From NCBI GenBank assembly GCA_963556145.1, contig OY744471.1, positions 2,287,590-2,351,589 of the forward strand: 64,000 nt of DNA. The letters run 5' to 3'. The stretch comes from Hygrocybe punicea (taxonomy: Eukaryota; Basidiomycota; Agaricomycetes; Agaricales; Hygrophoraceae). The notes beneath the pieces were generated by a model that made no database searches, was not told where the DNA came from, and worked only from the letters and a program-made list of their open reading frames with translations. Shown one piece after another: positions 1-12,648 of this stretch (positions within the stretch are counted from its first letter, which is position 1; each line of letters begins with the position of its first letter). The position numbers and the translations under genes are program-made.

Positions 1-3000
1 GAATAGAATCATATGCACAACTGTAATTGTTTTCATCCCATGGCAAACCTGCTGGGGAAGCTGACATATCTGTTCGTTGTCTCTTAGCTGCTGGCAGTTC
101 ACAAGGTTCAATCAAATGCTTCCTGGACAAAAGTGGAACAGATCCTTTTGCAGGGATAAAAGGAGTAGAAATTGACATGGTTGCTTGCTTATTTTTGTTC
201 TTCTCAATGATGTGCCATGGACTGACTTCCACAGGAGCAATCACCAGGGGATCACTGTCTGACCACTTCAAAACTGCATCAGTTTTATATGGAACATATC
301 TGATGCCTTTCCATTGTTGAAACTTTTGAATCATGGATGACCGGACATCTTGTGCAATATGTTCTGGCAATGTGCCTTCATATCTCATTCTAGTGATGTC
401 ATCAAGCAGTTCTTGTTCTCCAAATTCTTGTCTGAGATATCCAGAGCATCCTCTGGTGATCATTCTATTGTCAAATCCTTGTATGATTACAGTGCCAGCC
501 GCAGTAGCGCTTCTAGACAATGATGAATAATAAATACGCCATGTGTGAAAAGCAGCTGTTTAGATGCACAACATTGTATGGTCTTGTCTTTCCTTGAGCG
601 GCATGTGCAGTCATTGCAAAGTTTGGCAAAAACCAAACCTGTTTGTTGTCTTTCTATTCTTTCTTTTAAATCACTTGGAAATACACACTGAACTGTCTTG
701 GTGTTTTTCACAATTGGCACAACATTGTCTGGCAGTGAAGGAATCTGCACAAGCTTTGGTGGATTCTGAAGCTCAACAAACACTGTGTTATTGAAATAAA
801 CTGGTAGGAGGTCACTGTGAATACTAATATATTGTGTGATACAAAACTACACTACTTACCTGGTAGGAGGTCACTGTGAATACTGAGGATACACAGTGAG
901 CTCCCCACCAGGTTTGACTGCTTTGGGACAAATAGGTACAAACAATCAGCCACAATCTTCAAAATCTACTAAGTCCATACTCTCTTGTGGTAGAGTGACT
1001 CATCACAACCTAACATGTGTACAGTACACGCTTTCCATGATCAGCTTTTGATGACTGCCAACCAACAACAAATCCTTCTTGTCCCTTGGTAATGCAAAGT
1101 TCAGTTGCATCATTGTTTCTAAGCATGACTGGCATTCCAACACACAAGGATAATTTACCAGCAAAGTTTTCTGTTCCACCATGGTGCACCTTCCATATTT
1201 CTCTTTGAGTATCAAAGTCTATCTCACCAGATTCATGAAGTGCTTTTGATTTGCCTTTTGATTTATTTCTTATAGATGCATCCTTTTCCTTTCCCCATCT
1301 ATTGATGGAATAAAAGTTGATTAATTTCTGGTTTGTGTCTTTTGCAAATCTTTCACAGCCAAGTAAATTGATCTGATCCTTTTGAGAGTGAATGCCACAG
1401 ATGATTGGCACATTTCTGAAATTCTTAGAGGCAACATTAGGTTGATCAGGTCTTTTTCCTGCAATCCGGGTTCTCAAAAATATAATGTCATTTGGAGTAC
1501 ATTTTCCATATCGCATATTGACCAATGCAGTTCTGAACTTTGCATCTTGGGGAGTTTGGGTCTTTTGTCTCATGTTTTCTCTGAGAATAACAACTGTAGT
1601 TACATGATGCCAAAGCGCTTTGCCACCAGCAGTTTCCTGAGCATATGGTGTTAATCCAGAATGTGCTTGTGTGCCAACTGTTCCACTATATAATGCTGAT
1701 CCTCCAACAGGTGGCAATTGTGCAAAGTCTCCAGCAAATATCATGTTTATCCCACCAAATGGCAGGTCATGAATGTTTGTTGCTTTAGCAAGTTTGGCAC
1801 TGATTTTATACAAGTCATGGCAAGATATCATTGAAACCTCATCAATGAATATGTAGTCAACTCCTTCTAATCTGCCCTTGAGCTGAGCAATGTTGGTGGC
1901 TTCATTTTTGCCAGACGAGTTTGGATTAATGCCCAAGAAGTAATGATATGTGGAACCATTCTGTAATGCAGCCGATGTTCCAGTTGGACCAAGGATAACA
2001 AATTTGTAAGACTCATTTGCAGCTCTAAAAAAATCAACAACAGCTTTGATCACTTGTGATTTTCCAGTGCCAGCCATGCCTCCAATATGCATTTTTAGTT
2101 GTTCACTACAAGATGAAGCATGGTTTGCAATAATTCTGAATGCCCTATCTTGTTCTGTATTCAAGTGGAAATTGTGAACAGTAGTGTCAATCAACAGCTG
2201 TCTTTGTGCATTCTCTGCTTTGAAATTGTGCATAAAGTATGACTGGTCAATAACCATCACATTATTTTCATTGGGGTCTGAATATTGTTTATATTGTTTA
2301 TGTGACTTTGAAGGAATATTCTGGTTACGTTCTTCAAGAATTTGTTGTCTTATGTCTTGAACTGCAGATTTCCATTGAGACGCTGACTTATGCACTTCCA
2401 CATCAAGTGGATTTATGTTCACTGCTACATTGCCATCTGGACAATCATCCAACCAACCCACGTTTCTAACAACATTTTCTGTAGATTCCATTTGTGCTTT
2501 GATCAATCTACCATGACTTCCGAGGTCAGTGTATTTGTTTAGATGATATTCTCCATCTTGACCATCTTGACCATCTGCTGCATAATCGATGTCTTCACCA
2601 TTTTGACTGTAGTCATCATCGAGATGTGATATCATGTCTCCAGTCATAAACTGTGGGCATGTGCCATCTGTTAACATATCACCCTTTTTGAGTTGGGCTG
2701 AAAAGTCATCTCTGGCATCATTGCATTCATATCTCAAATTAAAATGGTCCATGATTTGTATTTGTCTTTTTGTAAATTCATAAGTGTCAAATGCTTCATC
2801 CCAAGATTGGTCCTCTAATTTCAAGTCATGACCAGATCTCCATGGTTTGAACAAGGTTAACATGGTTGTGCAATAATATTCTCTATCTCCTCTATCACGT
2901 CTGGGAAGTGAACCGCCAATGAAATTTGGAACCAAATGATATTGTTCATGGAAGTCGATGCAATGTGTTTCATAAAGTGGATGATCTTGCAGGAACAATA

Positions 3001-6000
3001 AGTGTTCTACATTGTCAGAATGCATACTGTCTGTTTCATTTGTGTAATCATCATTGTCTTGATCAAATAATATGTTATCCTTATCAATATTGAGATCATC
3101 AGAATCAACATCGGTTTCACAATGAGTAGTAGTTGGTGCTCCAAAAAAACAAGCATTAGCTGAATCTTGTAATGCTGGATCTAAAAGTAATTCATCTTCA
3201 CTGTGAATTTCATCATGAACTATTTTTCTTTTGATTTTAACTTTTTTGGCACATTGAATCCATTCATATAGATTGATATCCTCAAACCTTTGAGGTCTGT
3301 AAATGTAATCATGCATCATTGATGTTCCAACAAAAGTGCCTTGCTGATTTCGGAGGACTACTCTGTCTGGCTCACTAGACATTTCCATATCACCATCTGT
3401 TTTCCAAGCATTCAACACTTCCCTGACATAATTTTTCCAATACACAGGAATAAATTTGTGGCTGGTGTAATGATCAGGATTGCCTAGCAAATATAGAGCC
3501 GACATAGGTCCACCTATTTCCAGTTTGGCTGTTAGTGTATTGACAATTTGTGTGACTAATTTTCTAGCTTTTTCTTTTCTCTGCATTGATCCACCAAGCA
3601 TCTCAGAATTTCTGTCAAATACACTTCTGATAGTATCAAATATGCTATAAGTTTTTAGTCCTGGTTTAGTTATATAGTCAGATATGTATGCTACAATCGC
3701 CTTGATTGCTGTGCCGGATAGAAGACATGTGATATCAGTGTTGCAGTGTAGTAGAAATGTTACAAGTGGGGTTAATGTGTTGATCCATGCTTCGCCCTTT
3801 TTCACATTCAGTGCACCAGTCTTTGGATCAACTTGAGTGGATTCAAATAATGGTCTTGGAAATCTAGCTTTGCATTTTCCATGTTTGTTCATGCAGGTGG
3901 GTCTGTCTTTTCTGTTGACTTTCTCAGCATTAGACTTGTATCTACCACAATTATGAACATTGGAGTGAAGTATCAAATCATCCACAGTGTTTCTGAATCG
4001 GTTCCACCATGACTCAACATTCTTGCATTCAATGCATTCAAATTGATCATTCAAGTCTTCGTGTTTGACATTGCACAGAGAAGGTGGCATTTCAGGCAAG
4101 ATTTGAGTTGGATTTTTGTAATCTTTTTTCATGGATTGAGCATTGACTTTGGCTGTTACTTCATCCATTGTGCCAGTCATAAATTCACCAATATGAACAC
4201 TTTCAAGATATTCAACAAATCTTTTTTGGAAGTCTGAGTTAGGATCCATGATTCTATCTCTGATCTCTTGTGGTGACAGGCATGCTTTGAGCCATAACAT
4301 CATATGCATATGAAGAGTTAATCGTCCTTGCTGTTCAACAGCACCAGAATATGCATTTGTATCTCCATAAAATCCAGAGTGATTTGAGCCAACTCCAAGT
4401 ACATGTTTGATAAACAACTTGACCATAAAATGAAAGAATCTTGCACCAGCCACGGGATTTTGGGCAATCAGTCTGTATCTCTCATCATAGTCTCGCAAGT
4501 TTGGGGAAAACTCCTCTTTGGTGTCAGCAAAATATAAACATAGTGGATGCATGATATCTGCAGGTGAAAAGGTGATAAACCAAGATGGGGCCCCACAGAA
4601 TGACATCAGTGCCCAGATTTCATTTCTCATATATTTCTTATTTGTCAAAGATCCTTGTACATGACTTCCAACATGGTCAATGTCTTTGATCACCTGAACA
4701 CAAAGCTTTTCCTCATCGGTGTCAGGTTTGACATGTTCACCCTCTTCCATCTTTCTGGAGATGTAATTAAGAACACCAACATCGAGTTCCATTATTCTCT
4801 GAGATATCTGATCAAATTTTGCTTTGTCAGCCAACAAGTAGCCTCCTGTAGTTGCCTGTTTGATTTGTTTATGATTAAATGCAATCAATGGAAAGTGTGG
4901 GTCTCTCTGAAAGCACTTGTCATAATATATTAACAAATGTCTTTTATGTGCAATATCAGACAAAGATCCTTGCTTTATATTATTTCCAATACCACCTAGT
5001 CCATATGGAAACAGCCAAGGCATCATTTGTGGAAATAACTGTGGGTTGCTATAGATTGATTGTGGATCTTTGTCATGTCCGATGGCAAGCACCATGCGGT
5101 TGCTCTTTAAATGTTTCAAAGCAATAGCCTTTAATGCTTTGACACTTTTAGTTGAATATTCCTCACCAGTCAAGCCGTGAACAACAAATGGACATTTGCT
5201 GGCCTTCGTTCCTTCTTCAGTTTCCATATCATGTACTGCAGTTGATTCTGGACTTTTGTTGGTGAATGACTGGCGGTAATCAACAACCACTGGTATATCA
5301 TTTTCAGGATATTGATTTAAATTCTCTTGTGATATTTCCAAATCAAAGTAATCACAGTGGTTTAACTTTAGCCAATTCAAAGCAATTGCTACTTTGTTTC
5401 TCCTAACAAGCAGAGGTGTTCTTTCAAAGTCAGACTTGGTTGGTTTGCATGGACCAGTGTAAATAAAGGCCAGAACTTCATCTAATTCATCAGCGGGAGG
5501 TGGCAAAATATCATATAGTTTTGGAACTGGATTTGCAAATGTAATTACATTGGCTCTCATCTTGTGCATGCCTGAAGAGACTCTGACAATGCATCTATTG
5601 TGTCTGACCCTTGCAATCATCACCTGTTCAGCATATGATAGGTTTTGTAAAGCTGTTGGCACATCACCAATCCACAGACCATTTGCCAATGTATGCAGGG
5701 GTTGTTTTCCTTTTGTCAATGACTTGTGACATGATTTGCATATATTGTCTAAATTTTCAATCAAAATGGGCTTATCCATGCATTGAACTGGATCATCAGA
5801 TGAAAAATGTTCTTGTTGTGTGGCAGAAGCTTGTAGTAACAGAGTTAAATCCAAATCAAGTGAAGATAGTTGTGATAAACCTTGTATTGCTGTTAGTCGT
5901 CCACAAACTGCACAACCAGCTTCTGAAAATTTATTAGGACTACTTTCCATGCAAAAATTTGAAATAATAGTATGTTGCAAGGATTGAGAAGGAGGTATAG

Positions 6001-7333
6001 GCAGAAATTTTATGTTGTCCCTATAAGACTGTGCTGCAATTTGATTTTGCTGTTTACATTTGTCTGGATTACTGAGACGAAAAGATTGAACTGCTTTTTG
6101 ATTAAACATTTTATGGTTCTCTGAATCATCAGAAAAATCTCTTTGAACAGTAGCTAAATTTTGGTGTTGATGTCTTTCTAGATGTTTCAAGTGATAATTT
6201 TTAACTGCAACTAAATTTTGCTGCTTATGTTGCCCTGGATGTCTTGAATGATAATTTTTAACAGCAGTCAAATTTTGCTGCTGATGAATCTGTGGATGTT
6301 GGAAATTATATCTTTTTACAGCAGCTTGATTTGTCTGCTGATGTTTGTCAATATTATTTTGATTGTATTTTTTAACTGCATGGAGATGTTCTTTACAGTA
6401 TTTGTCTATATTTTTATTGTGTGACAGTTTTACAGCCTCAATGTTAGCCATTCTCTTTTTATTTGCTATTTCTACATCATCAATAAATTCAAAGATAGAA
6501 AGATAAGAGGAACAATCCATGCATTTGTGATTGAAAATTTTTGTTTGAATATTGGTATACTTCATCTTTGCAGGTAAATAAATAGAATGATAACTGGCAA
6601 TAATTTTTAGATCTGCAATGGTTAATTTATTTACTAAGGTTTGAAGTGGGACATCTAATGCCACAAGAGATGGGTTAGAAAAATCCAGATGAATTAAATT
6701 CCTTTCAGATATGTATGATTTAAATGTGTAGTTTCCTGGTTTGTATTGGGAATCTTTTGATATAAGTTCAGATAAAGTAAAGATAGGTTTCTTGCCACCT
6801 CCTACACATGTTCTATATATAGCTCTGATTATATCAATATTTTGTGGTAATACTGCTGTAGCATGGAACTTGGATGACTTTACCATCTTGCTGAGATGGA
6901 ATATTATCAATGTAGGAAAGTGCCAGGTTAGGATACCTGTGCAGATCCATAACAAGATGTATGGAGATTGATTCAACTGTTGAGGCAGATAAGACAATAC
7001 ACTAGATGGTCTGGGTAAAGAGAACAATGCACAGAAGTTTTCATGCTGAGATAATAACAAACCCAACTGTCTGGGTAGAGAAAAATACAAACCCAACTGT
7101 CTGGGCGGAGAAAAACGCAAACCCAACTGTCTGGGTGGAGAGAAACACAAACCCAACTGTCTGGGTGGAGAAAAATACAAACCCAACTGTCTGGGTGGAA
7201 AAAAATACAAACCCAACTGTCTGGGCGGAGAAAAATACAAACCCAACTGGCTGGGCTGAGAGAAGGACAAACCCAATGGTTTGAACAGGCTGAATCCGCT
7301 CCAACCCTGACAAGTAATACCTAACCATTCCAC
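1..7333 (-). CDS. Helitron RepHel protein (HUH replication initiator plus PIF1-like helicase), partial
   Basis: Rolling-circle initiator and 5'-3' DNA helicase of Helitron-1. The main exon (7333 to 1015) encodes about 2,100 residues. In order they are a tandem QLGLYFSPPR-type repeat (about residues 25-95), a run of 20-22-residue QNLxAVKNYH-type repeats (about 270-430), a Cys-rich segment, and the Rep domain with the HUH motif HMHMMLW (near residue 1006) and the paired tyrosines of AYISDYITK. The helicase has Walker A GGMAGTGKS (near 1750), Walker B DEVSM, GDFAQLPP and GMPVMLRNN. A probable intron at 783-1014 restores the reading through LFVELQNPPK. After ERQQ the frame shifts before LPNFAM, and it continues to SCAYDS at the window edge, the start of a cysteine-peptidase-like domain. 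The N-terminal repeat may lie upstream of the true start. The frameshift suggests the copy is inactive or needs another intron. Confidence 0.82.
783..1014 (-). other. Probable spliceosomal intron inside the Helitron-1 helicase gene
   Basis: On the minus strand, removing GTTAGG to CACAG joins ...VLYT and LFVELQNPPK in frame. This reproduces the Helitron-2 peptide ...VLDTLFVRLLNPPK. The intron holds two copies of CTGGTAGGAGGTCACTGTGA (near 801 and 860). A 232-nt insertion that broke the gene is the alternative, but exact codon restoration favours an intron. Confidence 0.6.
7057..7276. repeat. 30-bp minisatellite, about seven units, in the Helitron-1 5' region
   Basis: Seven near-identical 30-bp units containing CAAACCCAACTGTCTGGG. 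They are read in frame as a QLGLYFSPPR-type repeat because 30 is a multiple of three. The related 5' fragment at 39424-39938 has only about four units, so the array changes copy number. Confidence 0.9.
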
Positions 7334-7443
7334 AGGATGAAAGGCCTCAATTGATTGAATAGATGTAGAAGTAGTAGGCTTTACTTACCGAAACCCTTCC
7401 AAAGCAATTGGCTAGTTCCAGCCAAGATTTTACCGAATTTTCC

Positions 7444-7913
7444 ATCTGTATGAACTTCGGCGGTCGAGAACTAACATAATTTAGTAGTTTAGTAATTCAG
7501 ATGTGTTGAATACAAGTCAAATAGGACCTCTAGATTATTCATTTGGAATAGAATGGTTAGTGCAAGAAGCAGCAGCAGTGATGTTGAGACGAGGCATTTG
7601 GACAGCATCGGAATTTGGTTTGGAGAGAAAAAGAATTTGAACATCACGTGATGAAATATCTTTGGTTCTATCTGATATCTCTTGCTTGTTCGGGTCATGC
7701 AGTGAAGTATAATATCGAATTAATGTACTACTAGAATAGGTATATAGGGTGGAAATGATTCATTTCTTCATACATGCATACAATTTTTTTTAAGTCCCAG
7801 AACCTGGCTCACCTGTCTGAAGTTCTGCTTGACTTGCTTGAATCTGGGATTTGGGCATAGCAACTATCAAAGTTGCTGAGACAAACAAATGCACATGAAA
7901 GGTAAAAATATAA
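7444..7913. other. Spacer between the Helitron-1 5' end and the H3-mimic gene
   Basis: AT-rich sequence without a convincing gene. It presumably holds the 3' untranslated region of the minus-strand gene that ends at 7914. I see no repeat or RNA gene in it. Confidence 0.5.
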
Positions 7914-9540
7914 CTACGTGGTAAATGGGATATCACGTATCAACCAACGTCCACCGAAGAATTCGCCCCCCAACCAGTTAAGCTCACCCCCCGGGTGTTC
8001 GAAAGTTAAATGATATCGACACCCATCACACGTCACCACTACATCCGACCGTTGTCGAGAAAATGACCAAGATCGAATTTGGCCACATTTGGAGCATTGA
8101 GTGGGGAGTTGTTGTCCCCATGGGTGGATTTTGGGGTGGCACCAGGTATAACGAGTACCCTTGAGAACGTCGCCGGAATATTGAATATATACGATATCAG
8201 TATGGCGGCCAATTGAAAAAACTGTCGGCACCGTGTCCTGAATTGCACGTTCAAATGAGAACTGCTCCACAAGGTTCCTTTGCGCCACGCTGATGATCAA
8301 GTTGATGGTGAGAATTGGTTGAAATTTGGTTGCCGTGAAGGCAACCAAATTGTTAAATTTAAAACTTAAAATAAAGCACTTAGTTTAGTTGAAACCGAAG
8401 ATGAAAAAACGTACTGTTTCACCATCCCAGCCAAGTCCTGGTAGCTCTCAGGCATTTTGACCAAAGCACCACATGACATCACCCAAACGGTGACATCCCG
8501 CTCACGAAAAAAGCCTATGACCCTCCGGGAGATCAGGAGATTGAAAAACTAATGTTTAATGCCAGTAATTAGAAATATGGAGCACAAAAAAAATATAAAC
8601 TCACTTCGGTTACGGAGGCACACAGATTTGGACCAATGAACAGATCACCGGTGTTGTCATGGGAATGAGTCGTTATAAAAACAACAAGTCGAGATGCACG
8701 GTGTCTGGTATTTAATTCAGCAGATGAAGCAGTATAGTATGTGATAATTATAAACATACAGGTACTTGCAACAAAGGTTGGAAACTTGTTTCGCATGCGG
8801 CTCAAAGTTGGAGTCGTCCGAAAGATCGAACTCAACCTCAGCGAACTCAAGAGTTGACTCTCCCAGAAAGCTTGACATGTACGCAGCAAGAACGTTAGCG
8901 GGTGTACCGGCGTGAGATGTCCCGGACAGCACAAAGTGCAGGATCAGGATGGTATCGTTGGAGACTTGGGAATGGGCGTGCATTTGAAAGGAATGGGCAA
9001 TTTGAGCCGGAGATGTCATGGCAGGTACATGGGCGGTGGGGTTGAGGGAACTACCGACGTATGCTGGGCCATTCAACGTGTACATTGCCTAAGTCAGTAA
9101 TGAATCATGATTAGAGTTGAAGTCGTCGAGAATCATTGACACACCTACATAGTACGGGTGATGATGAGGGCCTTTGAAATTCAACTCATGACACGTTGGG
9201 CAGATAAAGACTGTGGACGTGGTATCCAAATAGGTGGGGATGGAAAGACACCTGTCGCAAACCGAACATGGGCAGTAATCACAGACCAGGAGGTATCCGC
9301 CATTCAGGCAAATGTAACAAAACTATTACAAGGTCAGCTTCCACATAAAAAACGCCAAAAGTGAGTACGGACATCATTTTTGTCGTCAGACGGTGGGGGA
9401 GGCAACGGAGTTGAGGCATTGGAGGACACGATCAGACGCACCGCCGGTGTTGCAGGGGTCGACACCAATTCGTTTTGAGCAGTTCTTCGGGGTGCAATAC
9501 CACCGACTGACAACTTGGCGGTTTGTTTAGTACGAGGCAT
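7914..9540 (-). CDS. Six-exon gene: H3-tail-like N-terminus, PHD-like zinc finger, His/Cys domain, zinc ribbon
   Basis: Uncharacterised protein of 449 residues. Exons: 9540-9373, 9322-9149, 9088-8766, 8704-8605, 8548-8415, 8364-7914. Every junction keeps phase, no internal stop occurs, and the total is exactly 450 codons. The protein begins MPRTKQTAKLSVGGIAPRR, matching the histone H3 tail at R2, T3, K4, Q5, T6, A7, S10, G12, G13, P16 and R17. Exon 2 is a PHD-like finger with four Cys pairs (CYIC, CDYC, CSVCDRC, CPTC). Exon 4 has a conserved-looking THSHDNTGD and exon 5 VWVMSCGAL, a possible His/Cys dyad of a caspase-like fold. Exon 6 has a four-Cys zinc ribbon (CSKC, CDGC). From memory, proteins of this architecture recur in agaricomycetes without a known function. 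A role at chromatin is inference from the tail and finger. The start was chosen at MPRT, not the upstream in-frame Met, because of the H3 match. Confidence 0.78.
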
Positions 9541-9879
9541 TCTCAAGTTGGTGAACGGAACAACGGCTTATCAAATGGGATCGGTTTAATGATCTTTAAT
9601 TATAATAATTTAATTCTTTAAAAAACTTTTTGGAACCGAGGGAAAAAATATTACTACTAATCCAGTGCTAATTATAATCATTTTAGACCAGCCCCCACCA
9701 CAAGAAGTAATTATTATATATATAATAATTAGCTAGTAATTGTTTATGTTTACGAATTTTGTTGGAACCGTGGGAAAATATTACTAATCATTGTTTGACG
9801 CATCGACGCGCTTTGGTTGACATGCTTTGGTTGCTCTTTTAACCCCACCACAAAGGTCAGTCCCAGTACTTTACATGTA
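9541..9879. promoter_or_regulatory. Probable 5' flank of the H3-mimic gene
   Basis: AT-rich sequence immediately upstream of the minus-strand start, with TATAATAATT-type stretches near 9600 and 9715-9730. No specific promoter motif is assigned. Nothing else is seen. Confidence 0.3.
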
Positions 9880-10430
9880 GTTTTGATAGTTCTAATAGTG
9901 TTCCTAGCTTTGTAGGATAGAAGGGTGGCCGTCTGGGCCGTGGAAGTCGTGATTGTGCAGTCTGTGTGCAATCCGCTTCCACCCTTCTGACCGGGGGATT
10001 GGCCATCTGGGCCACGGAGGGCGTGGACGTGCAGTATGTGCACGGCCCTCCTCCAGTCCCCAGTGTTTTCCACCGGAGGGGGTGATCTGCACCACGGGAG
10101 TTGTAATCGTGCAATCTGTGCACGATTCGCTTCCACCCTTTGAATGTTTGCTGTTGCGGACAGTCTTTCTGGACCCTTCGAAGACTCGAGACCGGGACTT
10201 TGTCGGACCTCCCTTGAGAACTGTCTGTAGACTGCAGATGGGCACCCAAAAAAAAGAGGGCAGTCTCTCTGAACCCTTCGAAGACTCGAGACCGGGACTT
10301 TGTTGGATATTCCTTGAGACTTGTCTGCAAACTGAAAATGGGGCACCCAGTGAAAGTGAACTTAATTTTGAATGCAGTCTCGCTGGACCCATCAAAGACT
10401 TGAACGTCGGACCTCATCAATGTTGATGCA
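9880..10430. repeat. GC-rich satellite-like array, related in inverted orientation to 13975-14330
   Basis: About three degenerate units around GACTCGAGACCGGGACTTTG and CCTTGAGA-CTGTCTG, with a second motif ending in TGTGCACGG. The same motifs occur reverse-complemented at 13975-14330. Long open frames in several registers here are a by-product of low stop-codon density, not genes. Confidence 0.7.
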
Positions 10431-11194
10431 ACAGGTGTCTTGGGGTGCAGACCTATCCCTGCACAGCTGTGGCACACACGCCACGCCCTTGCCAATGTCA
10501 ATGCGCCGATGACAGGGAGTCACGCCGAGAACTGTAATGCCAGCTTGCAACCCATCCATCCTCGCGAATGTGCACAGCCATGTCGATTGACATTGGCACT
10601 GTGTTCGTGAGGTTACAGAGGGTGCAGTCTGACTCGGAATATCGATGGTGAGTTCTTAGTCACAGTCATCGTCCATGTCATTTTTTTCGTGTACAAATTG
10701 ATAATTAAGTATTAAAACATAAAATAAAAATTAAGGAGATGGTGAATGAGATTAGCAAAAGAAGAGAGGGGGAGAGTGGGAGAAAGATGGAGAGGGAAAG
10801 GGAGAAGGGTGAGGGTGAGGGTGAGGGTGAGGGAGATGGAGGGCGAGGGAGAGAGGGCGAGGGGAGGGGGTGGAGGAAGGAGAGTTATCGTTTTTGTGGT
10901 GGCCATGGTGTCATAGCATTTTGAGGTAGTGGTTGTCATTGTTGTCACTGTCGTGCTCGCCCCCATTGTCCTCGGCGTCATCGTCGTTACTGTTATCGTC
11001 ATTTCATGTCGCGATAGTGTACGAGTCAACCGTCACCAAGTGATGGTCATGTGACATATATATTTTTCGAGTGTTCAACAAGCTGGACCGCTGAACTAAC
11101 GCCATGCAAACCCGTTCAACGGTAAACATTAATATATATTTCAGTGGGGTTAGCTAGCTAGTTGCTGAATTTGATCTGTCAGACTCAGGCCATC
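10431..11194. repeat. Spacer with a purine-rich (GAGGGT)n tract
   Basis: The stretch 10745-10875 is almost pure purine on the plus strand, with GAGGGT hexamers near 10810-10840. The flanks show no recognisable gene. The final 100 bases are the 5' flank of the gene starting at 11195. Confidence 0.55.
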
Positions 11195-12269
11195 ATGGCG
11201 AATAATAATTCATTTTATTTTGAACAATTACTGGGCAATGCCGTCCAATCCAAAATCAGCAACCAGGAGGACGACACAGAGGACTACCCCTTCCAATCCA
11301 TATGTCAAACTGACCAACCTGACACCCCTGCGCCTTCTGATCAAGATTCCGATGTTGATATCAACTCCGATGAACATCAGACACCCACTTCATCCACTGC
11401 GACCCCCATTGCTCGTCAGCCACCTGCGAAATCCGTAAACGAATATCGAAAGCTGAAAAGTAAACAAAAATGACAAATGAAACAGCAGCAAGAACATAGT
11501 AGTCGTTCCTTTGGTGATTACACTGTCCGTCCTTCCACCACCAAAAAACACGTCAAGGAGGCCAACAAAGTCACTGCCCAACTCGACCTTGACATTGATG
11601 CAGTATCAGTTACAAAAATCGGCTACACCACGGTCAACGCGGATGGGTACAGTAGGACCTTTACATTGGAGGAAATGGTGGGTTCCGACTCCATATTCAA
11701 GTTTACCCTACACCATTGGGACGGAAAGTAAGTCTCATTCCCATTACTGGTGCTAAAAGCTAATGATACAATAATAGAGAGTCATTTCCTATTGAAAACC
11801 AAGAAGGTCTTTTGATAGTTGTCATGTAGGTCGACCGGATGGTGAGCTAGGTCAGACAATGCATCGAGACGCTGCGGAAGCCATGGCCCATGCTAGGATG
11901 TTAGCTAGCTTCTCAGTCACCCAAGAGAGTCATAGACGCGGCGTTTTCTACGTGCTAAGCCACGGGGCATCGTATGGGGGGGGACAGAAGGCAAACTCCA
12001 TTTTTGTATTACCGATTCATCTACTGATTCCTTCCCTGAGTAGATGCCTGGGAACCTTTGCAATAGCACTAAGGATAGCGAAATCCTTACTTGTTTAGTG
12101 GGCCAGTGCTTCGCATGGCATGAACGAGTTCTTTCATCATTTTGTATTCAGAGTCATTCCCCACAATGTCATTTCCCACCACAAGATATTGTTTTCGCCA
12201 AGATTTACAGCCTTTTAATAATTCATGGCACTCACAGCTCAAAGGACAAAAATAATGGAAAACACAGTA

Positions 12270-12560
12270 TATGCACTTCTAGCCCTTGAAAAACTAAATG
12301 AGTTTCTCCCTACAATCTTCTTCACAGGACTTCATCTGACAGCATAATTTGATAATACCACTTTGGGTGTCAGTTTACCTTTTAGTTCATCCACAGCTCA
12401 CCATGTACAAAAGATTGTCCAAATCTAATTACAGCAGTATGTAGCCCTTAAAGAATAGTACAACTTTCCTTCTATAACCATCTCAATCCATGCAGTATTT
12501 CATGAGGTACAAGATTCAGCACTTGAAATTCCACTAAGTCAAAATTTCTCAATTGCAAAA
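12270..12560. repeat. Diverged relative of one arm of the 56595-57386 foldback element
   Basis: It shares blocks such as CACTTCTAGCCCTTGAAAAA, TTTCTCCCTACAATCTTCTT and ATAACCATCTCAATCCATGC with 57060-57340, in the same order. The second arm is not found. It lies inside the 12090-15320 element. Confidence 0.75.
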
Positions 12561-12648
12561 AGTGGAGTGCCATGAATTACTAAAACAACTATAATCAGAA
12601 AGGATTTTCCTGAATAGGTCCACGCATGCATTTCTCTAAACACATATA

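Larger units (their letters stand above)
1..7443 (-). mobile_element. Helitron-1, autonomous-type rolling-circle transposon, 3' end outside the window
   Basis: Rolling-circle DNA transposon on the minus strand, recognised by its Rep/helicase protein. The probable 5' end lies near 7443: the same end sequence (CAGATGGAAAATTCGG in minus orientation) is found abutting copia sequence at 39938, and homology between the two loci stops there. The left window edge cuts the element inside its C-terminal cysteine-peptidase module, so the 3' hairpin and CTRR end are not visible. The protein is clearly diverged from Helitron-2 but has the same order of domains. Confidence is high for the class and moderate for the 5' boundary. 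Confidence 0.88.

Noticed and set aside
9334..9546. A histone H3 gene
   Set aside because: Only the first 19 residues resemble H3; the rest is a zinc-finger protein with no histone fold.
9750..10501. Overlapping 150-214-residue frames on both strands
   Set aside because: They overlap in several registers of a GC-rich repeat with no motif or intron signal.
12090..12140. tRNA-like or SINE head in the TTTAGTGGGCCAGTGC hairpin
   Set aside because: No cloverleaf or A/B box pair; the similarity to the Helitron-2 3' hairpin explains it better.
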